Shown here: positions 10,192-19,629 of the stretch, one piece after another
Position numbering within the stretch: the first letter of the stretch is position 1
Layout: every line of letters begins with the position of its first letter
NCBI GenBank assembly: GCA_015501055.1
Contig: JADNYV010000552.1
Span: 1 to 22,467 of the forward strand
DNA length: 22,467 bases
Origin: Mucidula mucida
Taxonomy: Eukaryota > Basidiomycota > Agaricomycetes > Agaricales > Physalacriaceae
Reading direction: 5' to 3'
The notes under the pieces: model-generated
Seen by the model: only the letters and a program-made list of their open reading frames with translations
The model's database searches: none
Told to the model about the DNA's origin: nothing
Program-made: the position numbers and the translations under genes

Positions 10192-10648
10192 ATTAGTGGA
10201 GATTTCAAATGTACACACCTACTGTACCATCTTGCATGTCTGTGTTGACCGTGAGAATTTACCGGAGTCACGTTGATGTGAATAATATCATTCAGATCTT
10301 TCCTCTCTCCCTCACTTCCTCTTATCAATTCGAGAACTACAATCAACCTCGGATGCGTATGTGAAGATTTTCCCGCGCTATGCTTCTGCCGTCCACCGAC
10401 AGTCGGCTTTTACTTGACCGCAAAATTAGATGTTCTTTCGCATGTTGAAGTTTATCTTCTTATGCCGCCTTCCAGCCCGGCACAAAACGTGTCTGCACCT
10501 TGTCCTCATGGTCGACGTCTCACGTAAACTCGACCACTATTGCTCTGCACCGTCAAGTCAAGATTCTCCAGTGGACTGGTAAGTACGCCTCTCACAATTC
10601 TCACCGGTCCTTGACGAATCTGAAATGCTTTTTCAGTTAACAGAAGTC
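10192..10648 (+). other. Spacer with a probable 5'-leader intron of the next gene
   Basis: The left part is the 3' flank of the SDR gene. A clean intron (donor GTAAGT at 10579, acceptor TTTTTCAG ending at 10636, 58 nt) lies just before an ATG at 10649. It is preceded by an upstream ATG at 10508 whose short frame stops right after the splice. I read this as a spliced 5' leader with a short upstream ORF. Confidence 0.4.
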
Positions 10649-10826
10649 ATGTCGAAGAATAGCCGCCGCCGACGCCAAGGCTCGTCAGCTCCTGGGAAGC
10701 ATTCTCCTGCGCAGATCCCCACCAGACACATGTTGGCCAAGGCATGGTAAATTTTCAGGGAAAGGCGAGAATACGGACCTGTCGGAGTGGCCTGAACTTC
10801 ATCAGGGCTGCGTTCGTCATTATGCT

Positions 10827-11507
10827 ATGCTGTTAAGCAACTCGCGTCCTCCCCGGCTCGACGTCCTGTGGATATCGTTTGGATACTGCGTTGCTAGGGA
10901 CTTGGCGGATGAGAAGGAGATTGCTTCTCTCTACACAGCCCTCATCCACCGGTGCACGTTCGACGAGTTCTGTGCGGCATACGAGTCTTGTTCCCTATTC
11001 CACCTCTTCGAAAAGTACAATCTCACACCAGCGCCTCGCGGTGGTCTTCGTCATCTTCCCGGCGTTATATCCCTTCCCATTGTCATGAGTGTTTGGTACT
11101 TGAAGGCTTGCATCCTCAGCCCTGACAGTCCGCTTGTGGCGAGTCCAATCCCACAGTCGAGTCTGCCGCCAGGTTCCACTCTCTACGCGCTCGATACACC
11201 TATGACCCTTGCAGTCATACTCGAATATGGCTTCATCCATTGCACATCGCAGGCTGAGCGCGAGGCGCTGGTAGAAATTTATAGAGCGGCGTTCTTTCAT
11301 TCACAGTTTGACGAGTTGCGTCAAGCTTGCATTCAGGGGAAGACGTTCGCATACGTGAAGCGGTTCGTGCATTTGAAGGAATCGGACGAGCGAGCAATGA
11401 GTAGGTTGATGAAGAACGACAGTTCAAGAGTCCCAGTGTTGCGCTACGTATCTGTTTTCTTGGTGTTTGTCCTTTTTTGTTTGTGTCTCTACTTATTCTT
11501 GCATTAA
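10827..11507 (+). CDS. Unidentified protein with C-terminal membrane anchor; N-terminus unresolved
   Basis: The frame gives 226 residues from the first in-frame ATG and is open upstream to 10641, where it includes ENTDLSEWPELHQGC just before that ATG. The body has two similar-looking helical units: LWISFGYCVARDLADEKEIA with ALIHRCTFDEFCAAY, and MTLAVILEYGFIHCTSQAER with EIYRAAFFHSQFDELRQAC. The last 25 residues (YVSVFLVFVLFCLCLYLFLH) form a hydrophobic tail, suggesting a tail anchor. An alternative start lies at 10649 (MSKNSRRRRQGSSAPG), which follows a good leader intron, but that frame stops at 10748-10750 and is shifted by one base from the main frame. The gene is therefore either frameshifted near 10750 or begins at 10827. 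I do not recognise the family; it resembles hypothetical proteins of agarics. Confidence 0.6.
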   Translation: MLLSNSRPPRLDVLWISFGYCVARDLADEKEIASLYTALIHRCTFDEFCAAYESCSLFHLFEKYNLTPAPRGGLRHLPGVISLPIVMSVWYLKACILSPDSPLVASPIPQSSLPPGSTLYALDTPMTLAVILEYGFIHCTSQAEREALVEIYRAAFFHSQFDELRQACIQGKTFAYVKRFVHLKESDERAMSRLMKNDSSRVPVLRYVSVFLVFVLFCLCLYLFLH

Positions 11508-11616
11508 AGACGAGCGTGTGTATCACCCAATCACCCAATCTATTCTTCCATGATAACAGATTCCGTCGATGAGTCTAACTGCTGATCGAGCTTGAAGTTA
11601 CCGCCTGGGGGTCCTA

Positions 11617-11917
11617 TTAGCTGGCTCCATTTACCATACAGGTGTGTTCGTGACTCGTTTGCTTGCGAGTAGTACACTGTTGACCGCATACATTTACAGA
11701 CTTGTGGTGTCGGCGGGTCGTCGCACTCGTGGATTTGCTCGCCATTGGCCCAATAACCTCGTATCCCCAGCACCCATATTTATTTGAGTTGAGATAAACC
11801 GCGTAAGCACTGCTCATTCGAACAAGTCGCAGATGTGACGAAACATCCACAGCACAGCCTGCTTCCGACTAGACACCTCCACGACCCACTCTTATTATGG
11901 TCAACCGCCACGCTCAT
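11617..11917 (-). CDS. Doubtful small two-exon gene, 77 aa
   Basis: An ATG at 11917 opens a 41-nt exon (11877-11917). A 67-nt GT-AG intron (11810-11876) would join it to 11617-11809. The joined product starts MSVAVDHNKSGSWSAYAVYL and continues NSNKYGCWGYEVIG, then becomes basic and Cys-containing. The join reads naturally, but the tail looks less like protein than a competing frame at 11540-11773 (ANGEQIHECDDPPTPQVC, YYSQANESRTHLYGKW). The real gene may switch frames through an intron I could not place, or may be decayed. No family is recognised. Confidence 0.25.
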
Positions 11918-12452
11918 TGAGCCCTTGAGGAATCCTGCCTTTCGTGGAATCCTGATATCAAAGTCAATCGGACTCAACCCCTCTCTAGGCAGTTAATGTC
12001 ACGTGGGCGCTGCGCTATTTGAGCGGATTCAGAGGTCGTACAAGGCGCTTATATAACATGAAGCTGAATACCAAGCCCCTGCATGGCGCAGGCTCGGATG
12101 GTGAGCTGTCAATGATGCCTGACCGTGGCTTATGGACAACAAGCTCAACGTCATTCCTGCGACATGCTGTGGTATATCGTTAAATGAGCGCGCCTCGCGC
12201 CGCAACTTTAATGAACGCCGAGCTGGTGCCGTCGCGAGACGTGTTTCAATGTCAGTGAAAACAATTGAAATGCGGGGTTTCGGTATCTAACTCCGAGACG
12301 ACCGCAGACCCAGTCGCTGTTTAAAAGCTGTCCTCCGTTCATCCATGACTGGTTTCTCCCTTGCTTTCTTCGCCTACTTTGCTTGATTGTGTCGCTTTTC
12401 AATTTCCTTCTCGCGCGCATTTCACCATTTCGATTTCGGACTCATTATCATC
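11918..12452. promoter_or_regulatory. Putative promoter region between divergent genes
   Basis: This stretch lies upstream of the rightward gene at 12453 and possibly of the doubtful leftward gene. It contains a symmetrical TTATATAA near 12049-12056 and an E-box CACGTG at about 12000-12005. A pyrimidine-rich tract precedes the ATG at 12453, as is common before fungal start sites. No coding region was recognised. Confidence 0.35.
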
Positions 12453-13652
12453 ATGCCTATCATTTCTTCTTTTTCGAAACGCGACATCAGCTTGACGCAG
12501 AAGGATGGGTCATTGAACTGGCAAGCGTGGATTATAGTTGGTGTTGGGAGTTTCGTGGGCCTCATCTTTTTTGCCCTTGGCATTCGAGGTTTATGCAAAT
12601 GCGTTCGGCGTAGACGGTCTTCTGGGCGCCAATACTCGGTGCAACATGCAAAACGGAATTCAGATACCGGTCATCTTTTAGAGGAGCATTGGCTCCATGG
12701 TGAGGGAAGCAAGTCCGAACTCCCTACATTCACCACATACCACTCCGATGCACCATCCACTTTGCAATTCGCGCCGGAGACGTTCAGGTCTGCAGCGCCC
12801 CCTCTCACGTCCACCTCACGCTACTCCTCGCTTATCCAAACAGCACCGGAGGAGGAGGACAGGTATCGCCGCCCATCGTTCTCTAATACGTCTACTCCAC
12901 GCCCGCCCTCATCGACGACCATGCTGGAAGCATTACCCGTCCCTTTCATGCGCGAGGGTTCCATCCACCAACGGGCACCTCCGTATTCTCCTCCTAGTCC
13001 CAAGAATCTCCCTCCTCTCGTTATTCCCGGTGCTACAAAGGAGTCAACCGCCCACGCAGTGTCAACGTCCAATTACGCTTTCACGCGCCCAGTAGCGGTT
13101 ATGGACACTCCAATTTCAAGTATTACCTCGGCCACGTCTGATGCTGCCAGTGTCTACAGTCAGGCCAGTGCAAGCACTGCTCGCCACCGTCATACCCTTA
13201 ATGTTTCGCCGCCCTCGCCTATTCCCCCTGTTCCCCCCATTCCAAAACTACCGCCCGACTTGTTGCGGCGCGTTCAGCAGTCCGAGTTGCCCGCTGAAGA
13301 GTTTGAGCTTAACCGTGCCCCAACGAAGTTCATTGCCACGCTTGTCAGAAAGAGGGCTCAGGGCGTTGATCTAGATCGGAGCGGGACTAAAGTATCACGG
13401 ATTGAACGATCGGATTCTATCAGGTCGTTTGACAGTCCGTCGGATGAAGAGGAGGAGGAGATGCGACCACAGGATCCAGTTGGGTACAGACACCTCAAGA
13501 CGACGAGACGGAAATGGGAGCAGATCAAAGCGAAGAAGCGCATGGACACTATCGTGTCAGAGGTGGAGCTTGTGGATGTTCCCATTTCGACTACAACGAC
13601 TGCTTTTCCGTCCTATACAGCACCGTTACGCATTCAGAAGGATTCATTATAA
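12453..13652 (+). CDS. Intronless single-pass membrane protein with long Ser/Pro-rich cytoplasmic tail
   Basis: The uninterrupted frame gives 399 residues from the ATG at 12453; the frame is open upstream but has no earlier ATG. A short polar N-terminus (KRDISLTQKDGSLNWQ) is followed by one helix at about 26-44 (WIIVGVGSFVGLIFFALGI) and a Cys/Arg-rich juxtamembrane segment (LCKCVRRRR), predicting N-out, C-in. The 350-residue tail is rich in Ser, Thr and Pro, with runs such as SPPSPIPPVPPIPKLPP, an acidic patch DEEEEEM and a basic helix-like stretch near the end (TTRRKWEQIKAKKRMDTI). The proline runs could bind SH3 domains. This plan is common among uncharacterised basidiomycete membrane proteins. 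The function is unknown. The absence of introns is unusual here. Confidence 0.8.
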   Translation: MPIISSFSKRDISLTQKDGSLNWQAWIIVGVGSFVGLIFFALGIRGLCKCVRRRRSSGRQYSVQHAKRNSDTGHLLEEHWLHGEGSKSELPTFTTYHSDAPSTLQFAPETFRSAAPPLTSTSRYSSLIQTAPEEEDRYRRPSFSNTSTPRPPSSTTMLEALPVPFMREGSIHQRAPPYSPPSPKNLPPLVIPGATKESTAHAVSTSNYAFTRPVAVMDTPISSITSATSDAASVYSQASASTARHRHTLNVSPPSPIPPVPPIPKLPPDLLRRVQQSELPAEEFELNRAPTKFIATLVRKRAQGVDLDRSGTKVSRIERSDSIRSFDSPSDEEEEEMRPQDPVGYRHLKTTRRKWEQIKAKKRMDTIVSEVELVDVPISTTTTAFPSYTAPLRIQKDSL

Positions 13653-14503
13653 ATTAAAGACTCTTGACTCGGAGTTGGTTCACGTTCTGCTGTAGACATT
13701 CATATGGATTTGTGGCATACATATTCCGCACAGAGCCAGCCACTGGAAGGCCCGACTTATGTGGCGTCGAGTGATCATGTCCGGTCTGTCTTTACTTCGT
13801 TTGGCTGCCCTTCTGCCCAAACTCTCTATCCTTCCACCCGGCTTTTTTTGATTTGATACATGGCTAGTCCGTCGCCTTGAGTAACTAACGTCGATTTCGC
13901 CGGGCGTACATTGTACATCACAGACGAATTCTACGTCTCTAGGTTTGGAGTCCCGTGTGCGTGCACTTGCGACAGAATCTGTCCACTGATCTTCAAACAT
14001 TATTACGGCCGGAACTTGGCTTCCCACGTAACTTCATCCATTTCTCAGAAATGTATACCTTTTTCTGATAGTCGTTCGAGAAAGCTTTGCAAAGCCAGTC
14101 GATCTATAGATCAGCACAGGCATGGAGGTATGTCGTGTGGCTTCCAGAAGGTCGTGCACATCTGTGCATAGGTTCTTCATGCGTCATCATACACGTTTTC
14201 CACTCGGTACTGAAGGAAGGACTGGACAGCCTGATCGACGACTTCGAATCCTCTCGCCAAGTTTACTGTTCCTCCGACGTTGGCGGCCGAACGCAGCTTC
14301 CGAGTCGAAGCAGTCAATGCTATACGGTGTAGATGTACACAAATACAGCGGACTAATGTCATACAACTTATGGTAGCGGGTGAATATCATCTAAAAAACG
14401 CGAAAGCAGGAAAGCAAGGATACAACAGCGATGCGATAATGAAGAAGATGCAGAGAGAATAGATGAAAGAATAAGGAACTGGAATCTGAAGTGCGTTTCC
14501 CGA
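13653..14503. other. Intergenic: no convincing gene
   Basis: This holds the 3' flanks of the two converging genes. A 61-codon minus ORF at 14177-14362, with a real ATG, ends in VDQAVQSFLQYRVENVYDDA, which looks protein-like, but nothing upstream supports it. A minus ORF at 13680-14027 shows no motif. No repeat was seen. Confidence 0.35.
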
Positions 14504-14930
14504 TTAACCGCTCGTACTGGTGGCCGTATCAGCAACAGCAGTTGGGTCACCTGTGCCGGGAGCAGTAGCAGGCGTCGCACTGGAAGCGTGCGGCATATTC
14601 GGGGCGATCGTTTGGAGTGGATATTGCGCCCCTGCCACTGCCAGCCCCGGAGCGCTATACGTACCCAAGGTACGATAGACTGCCTTTACAATGGAGACGA
14701 TGTGCGCCTTAGCCATCGCCCTGTTGACACCCCAGTATTTGGCCACACGCGCCATAGCGTACATCACCAGGGAGAGGGCGATGACTGTGAGGAAATCAGA
14801 GCGGGTTCACGTTACGGGAATAAGGTGGAAACGACTCACGGAGAAAGAGAATCAGAATAGCGTACAGTGCCTCCTTCGGTACCGCCTCGTTGGCGGACTC
14901 GGAGGGATTGTCGCGAGGGATGAGTGCCAT
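14504..14930 (-). CDS. Small single-pass membrane protein, 123 aa, two exons
   Basis: Exon 1 (14840-14930) and exon 2 (14504-14784) flank a 55-nt intron with donor GTGAGT and acceptor CTCACAG. The product is 123 residues: MALIPRDNPSESANEAVPKE, a helix at about 21-41 (ALYAILILFLLIALSLVMYA), a basic amphipathic stretch (RVAKYWGVNRAMAKAH) and an Ala/Thr/Pro-rich tail (ATPATAPGTGDPTAVADT). The intron is in phase 1 inside the helix. I do not recognise a named family. The plan, length and intron position match the next gene to the right (15651-16078), so the two may be tandem paralogues, although their sequences have diverged. Confidence 0.75.
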
Positions 14931-15650
14931 GAAAGTTTAATTCTTCAAGTTGTGCGTGCAATGAGGTTGTGTGGAACAGATGTCCTTTGGTTTGTTGGGA
15001 TTATCCTTCTTATACGTAGTTCACCCCCGACTTTGGACCTCCGAACGGTTGTTATAAGCTTTGATCAATTAACGTTCTGTTCCTAATAGCTGTTGCTTCT
15101 GTTGAAAAGCTTCCTAGGGCAGTGATGTCGAACCAAAGGGCAGCCTGAGTCATGCCACAGCACTTTCGCCTCCCGAAGGGATTTCGAATGGCACGCCCAG
15201 CATCAACATAAGGATTTCGTTCATCAGCCTGATGAGGGACAGACCTCGTCTCTACAAGTTTGAATGTACGGGGAGTAGATGTATCACATATGTAGTTCGT
15301 GTATGTAAGTAATGTGGTAGTGCAGGGTATAGATGATGTTGCGAGGCTACATGACGGAGAAAAAAACAAAGACGTGAAAGTGAAAGCATGCACAAAACAG
15401 ATACAACAACATTCGGGAGTACAAAACGCAAAAGCAGAGGCGTAGCGTCGACGATAAAATGAACAGATAACAGTATCGATAGCATCAAATAAGAAGAATA
15501 ACTTGGTATCACGATAGATGATGTGATAAGTAATGAACGAAGAGGATGACAGAAATGTCTCGATTCCCGTGAGTCTTGGACACACAGGCGATGAAGCGAT
15601 AAACATACCCATTAAGAATGTGGTCATGAATGCGGCACAGTCCATGTCTA
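14931..15650. other. Intergenic: upstream of the 123-aa gene and 3' flank of the 125-aa gene
   Basis: A long minus frame (15052-15756) crosses this region but overlaps the end of the adjacent gene in another frame and has low-complexity Cys/Ser/Thr/Phe composition. I take it as chance. A good donor (GTATGT, near 15609 on the minus strand) occurs without a matching exon that I could confirm. Confidence 0.35.
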
Positions 15651-16078
15651 CTAGACAAAGGATCTGTCCGTACTTCTCTCGCCTCGTATAACATAAAATC
15701 GCACGAAATATCGAACGGGCGAAGGGAACGTGACGACGCTTTCCGAGGACGACCATGCAACCCCTTGGGACATGCTCAATGGATCAATCACAGCACCTGG
15801 GGCATTAGTGTGTCCCGCAATAAAACCAAGAAGCCTGGCCAGCCGCCGAAGAACGAAACTCATCTCGTCCCGTTCCGCTTGCGTGGTCGACCATAGTGCA
15901 CGCATCTGACCCAGGAAACGAACAAGGACGAATATGAAGATGGCTGTGATGCATGAGCTTGGGCGGCGCTAGAGGAGAGTGGCATATACATACCCGCCAG
16001 GACGAGTGCGGCGGCTACCAAGGAGTTTTTCACGACATGGCTCCCCGGGTGGGCAGGAGTGAGGAAAGTGGGAGCCAT
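15651..16078 (-). CDS. Small single-pass membrane protein, 125 aa, two exons
   Basis: Exon 1 (15994-16078) and exon 2 (15651-15943) flank a 50-nt intron (donor GTATGT, acceptor ATCACAG). The product is 125 residues: MAPTFLTPAHPGSHVVKNSL, a helix at about 19-37 (SLVAAALVLA joined to AIFIFVLVRFLG), then a charged segment (TTQAERDEMSFVLRRLARL) and a moderately basic tail ending RSTDRSFV. As in the two other small membrane-protein genes, the intron is in phase 1 inside the helix. The C-terminal part is less certain, because additional introns downstream could change the end. No family is recognised. Confidence 0.65.
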
Positions 16079-16621
16079 TCGTAAAAAGGTGTATCGCAAG
16101 TGTAAAAGGTATCCTGGTCCAGACACAAAGGTGATAGTACTGGAGCAAGAGGCATACCGACCTCTTCGACGACTTTGCACAGGCCGGGGCTGTGGCATAC
16201 AGCAGCTTGAACAGCTAATACTGTATAAGCCCCGTATTCGTTTGTCGAGTCTCCGATGTAGCTGTCATTTTCCCTGCGGCTTGGAACGGTGGCTTTGACA
16301 AAGAGGCTGCGTCGTAAATGGTGGGACGGACGGAAAGATGGGTAAGATCCAGATCCAACCAGCGTGAAAGCGCCTAAAGATGCAGTTAATATTGATTAGC
16401 GCGCGTCTTCTGCAGCGGTATGCAAACGGCAAGATCGGCATGGATTCTATCTAGAAGCACGTACGTGTGACCAAGACTATTTGTTTCTCGAAATTTAGTT
16501 AGCCTCAGCCCAATCATGCTTGAGCTTTCGAAGGAATCTTTGAGCATCACCAGAGTGATAGAAAGGTATATATAATAAATTAGATAAAATGTCACCAAGA
16601 AAGAACAAGTAGTTGAAGACA
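16079..16621. other. Intergenic: 3' flank of the GH20 gene and upstream of the 125-aa gene
   Basis: Only short shadow ORFs occur here. An AT-rich stretch around 16555-16590 may belong to the 3' end of the GH20 transcript. Nothing else is recognised. Confidence 0.4.
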
Positions 16622-18495
16622 TTACGCCGTCAGATCGCAAGCACCGGGACGCATCGCGCACCAGAGAGGCTGCAGAGCGATAGCAGCAACACCACGCTGT
16701 TTAAAGCGGTAGGCAACATCATGCAGACGTGGGAGGGCGGTGCTGACATTACCACCCGGTCCTGACCAGAAGACCTCAGCAGATGAGGCTGCGCGGGGCC
16801 ATACAATAGAGTCGAGGTTCGCAGGAGAAGATTGCTCGGTCCAGAGCAAGTGCTGGCCTATATAGATAAATATAATCAGTCAAACGACATCTTGGTTTGT
16901 TGCGGAAACCTAAACACACCACCGAGAACGAGATCAGCCTGCTCGGTAGTCATGTTGACGACCGGGTCGAAAGAGTACGACTTCTGCCACGACTTGAAGG
17001 GATCGCACCAGCTGTTTCCGTCAACAAAATCGCCGACCCATGCACCATGCCCACAGTCAAGGTAGAAGAAATCAGATGCGGAGTGCACAATATGGTAGCC
17101 CTGCTCGACGACAGAGATTGCGTTTGCGGATGAAATCCACACCATAATGATCGCATCCTTCTCAACAGTTGTGACGTTGTAGTCTAGCACCATCTCCTCC
17201 CACACCACTGGCGTCTTCCCCGCATCGCGTACTGCACCGTGTGTCGCAGTGGTGAACTTGTTAAGCGCATCCGTGAAGGTCTCCCCAGTCGAGTTGAGGG
17301 CGCTCTGAGTTTCCGTGTCGTCGGTGTAGCACTGAGCATTGATCTCATCACCACCAAGGGAGAAGTATGGGGATGTGAACATGGAGGTGATGGCAGTGAC
17401 GAGGGAAGTCGTAAAGTTGGTCGTCTCGGGCGACGTGATACGAAGCTGGCCTGATGGCGGCTCTGCGGCATAAGTGGCCCATGGGGTCGCCTCTGGGCAC
17501 GCGATATGCTCTGGGAATGCCTTGGAAATGACAGACGTGTGACCGGGGGTGTCGAATTCGGCTAGGACATCGATTCCGCGCTGAAAGGGCACATCAGTTG
17601 GGTCTGAGGCTTTTGAGCGGCTGCACTCACCGCAGAAGCATATGCCACTATGCCTGCGACGTCTTCGGGGGTGTACACGGACGAGGCGGCGTAGGCACCT
17701 GCCTCAGATAGCTCCAGGAACCCCGGAACTTGAAGGGGGAAGCTCTGGCTATCTACGACGTGCCAGTGAAAGGTGCTCATTTTAACCCAACTCATCGCGT
17801 CAAGTGTACGTTTGATATCATCAACGGGAAAACTAGACGCTGTATTAGGAATTGCGGCCCATATCACGAGGGACAACTCACAAGTTGCGCGCGGTGTCGA
17901 GCATGAAACCGCGATAAGGCTAGAAACAGGTGGTATTCAGCAAGGGTATGATGGCAGCATATGGAGAGCGTACATAGGCGGGTGAATCCTCGATGTCGAA
18001 GGGTGCCTCGACGGTGTAAATGGATCCGGCGGTGGCGTACCATACTTGGGAGAACGTAGTCAAACCCCTGAGGAGACCGAGTGTCGTCTGAGCAGTGAGG
18101 GTAGCTGCAGACCCATCGGAAGGAATGGAGAGCGTGTAGTTCTCGACGCGACTCTCAAGGGGTGCAGTAGCCTCCTCCGAGATGCTTTTGATCTCGCCTG
18201 TGACGGACAATACGAGACTCTCCAAAGCTGGTGCGCCGCTTATAACGTCGGCATTGGACGCGCCGCGGTCTGGCGTGAGGATTTCGAGCTGGTCTTGGAC
18301 CAGATAGCCTTTTGTACGCGAAATCGCGTCGGTCAAGTCCTGGGGTGGAGTGTCGATCCCGTCAAGTGTAATGTCAAATGAGGACGATAGGGTAAGCGGT
18401 GATGAACCCGACGATACTGTCTGTGGAAGGGGCCATAACGCAGAAACACGAGAGGCGGCCAAAAGAATAAAGGAGAGACTGGAAAGCACAATCAT
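16622..18495 (-). CDS. Secreted beta-N-acetylhexosaminidase, GH20 family
   Basis: Five exons (17974-18495, 17882-17919, 17631-17832, 16920-17580, 16622-16857) join in frame into 552 residues, the usual length for fungal GH20 enzymes. A signal peptide (MIVLSSLSFILLAASRVSA) precedes LWPLPQTVSSG. The N-terminal GH20b domain ends in the conserved region YRGFMLDTARNFFPVDDIK, and the catalytic barrel contains FHWHVVDSQSFP (208-219), DTPGHTS and the catalytic pair D332-E333 in SLGGDEINAQCY. The substrate-pocket tryptophan blocks VVWEEM and HLLWTEQSSPANLDSIVWPR are present. It should cleave terminal beta-GlcNAc/GalNAc from chitin oligomers or glycans outside the cell, by the family's substrate-assisted mechanism. 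Exon 2 is only 38 nt. A second GH20-like start lies at the left edge of the window. Numerous N-glycosylation sequons fit secretion. Confidence 0.96.
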
Positions 18496-19629
18496 GGTGG
18501 TGGTAGGAAGAAAAGGTGATGCGAGGGCAGGTTTCGTGGCGAGGTATTTGATGATGGCAATGCAGGGAAGATGATACAATTGGCGAAGGGTGAAGGAACC
18601 GAGCACCACTTTTATAGCATCGGTCCGCCCACATGATTGCCTTCGAAGCACAATAGACGGTGCCGGTAGTACGGCGGGGTCTTGTCGATGTCATGGTCGA
18701 GGCGAACAAAGATTTGTCACAGCGACGATCATATCCGTTTGATATCAAGCCACATGATCCGTGATGTGCTGTATGTTCACCGGTGGCCTCACTAGTCTAC
18801 AGTATTGCAACTCAAGGCCCTAGAGGACTCACTATAACCTCTTCACTCATCAACTTCCAAAGTCATCGGATTCAATCGGTCGACGGTTAAATCGTCGCGA
18901 GTCCAACGACGCCATCGGATGATTGCGTCGGCCTCTACACTAAGATCAAGTTCTTCCTCTGACTGCCCTTGCTGGGAAAGACCTGGGGACGCATCCGAAT
19001 GTGAAACAGGGTAACCCCAACAATCTCTCTGGCAAAAGAAATAGTCTCCACGAATCACGTCCCGGCACCGACCTACCTACCTACCCGACGGCTAGTCTCG
19101 TAAACCCGCCTCTACGAGAGAAAAAGAGAATGCGCCTTTCGTCTACCCGACGGCCATTGGTTAAAACCGGTGACTTAGTGTACTATATCATTATGATCTT
19201 CGCCATGCAAAAGATGAGTCGGATATGTCATTTTCACTTCTCAGGCCACCTACAGTATCAATGTTATGGAAGGGGATCGCCTCAAAAAGACAACGATAGA
19301 ACCGTCGATGAAAATGACTTTTGTAGCGCTAGTACAATTGCAAGACGTTCAGTAACGAATGACAGAAGGACATGGTACGCATATGCAGCAAGTAAGAAAC
19401 GGAAGCACAGTCCAGAGCAAACAGACGTTCGCGTTTATACGCTCCCAGGGAACAACTCGCTTTTACCCGAACAGACAGCCCCGATATCCGGAAGCGTGCC
19501 ATCCTGGAAGTACGCCTGACCGAAGCCATAGACACAACTGGACGATGCGGCGAGAGAGGTGTGCTACCAAACCAGTTCAGAGAACACTGCAATGAGAAAG
19601 GGGATATATCGCTTACACCTGGCTGTGAG
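18496..19629. other. Upstream region of the GH20 gene, then a stretch with no recognised gene
   Basis: The left part contains the TATA-like box of the GH20 gene. A short CTAC microsatellite lies near 19070-19085, and the motif CTACCCGACGGC occurs twice (about 19080 and 19143). The 172-codon plus ORF at 19001-19519 and the minus ORF at 19329-19688 overlap and show no motif, so neither is called. Confidence 0.4.
18610..18616 (-). promoter_or_regulatory. TATA-like box of the GH20 gene
   Basis: On the minus strand this reads TATAAAA, about 115 nt upstream of the ATG at 18495. The distance is plausible for a fungal core promoter with a leader; it is inferred from sequence only. Confidence 0.4.

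Noticed and set aside
9128..11507. Possible biosynthetic cluster around the SDR and the medium-chain reductase
   Set aside because: The two reductases are about 6.4 kb apart, on opposite strands, and no synthase, P450, transporter or cluster regulator lies between or beside them.
14236..14260. TTCGAATCC motif that resembles a tRNA T-loop
   Set aside because: No matching A-box, acceptor stem or anticodon arm can be folded around it.
15052..15756. 234-codon minus-strand ORF, the longest in its area
   Set aside because: It overlaps the end of the 125-aa membrane protein gene in another frame, has biased Cys/Ser/Thr/Phe composition and no recognisable domain. I could not find splice sites that would attach it to that gene.
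19001..19519. 172-codon plus-strand ORF
   Set aside because: It has no recognisable motif and odd composition, and it overlaps a minus ORF of similar size. There are no supporting splice or promoter signals.
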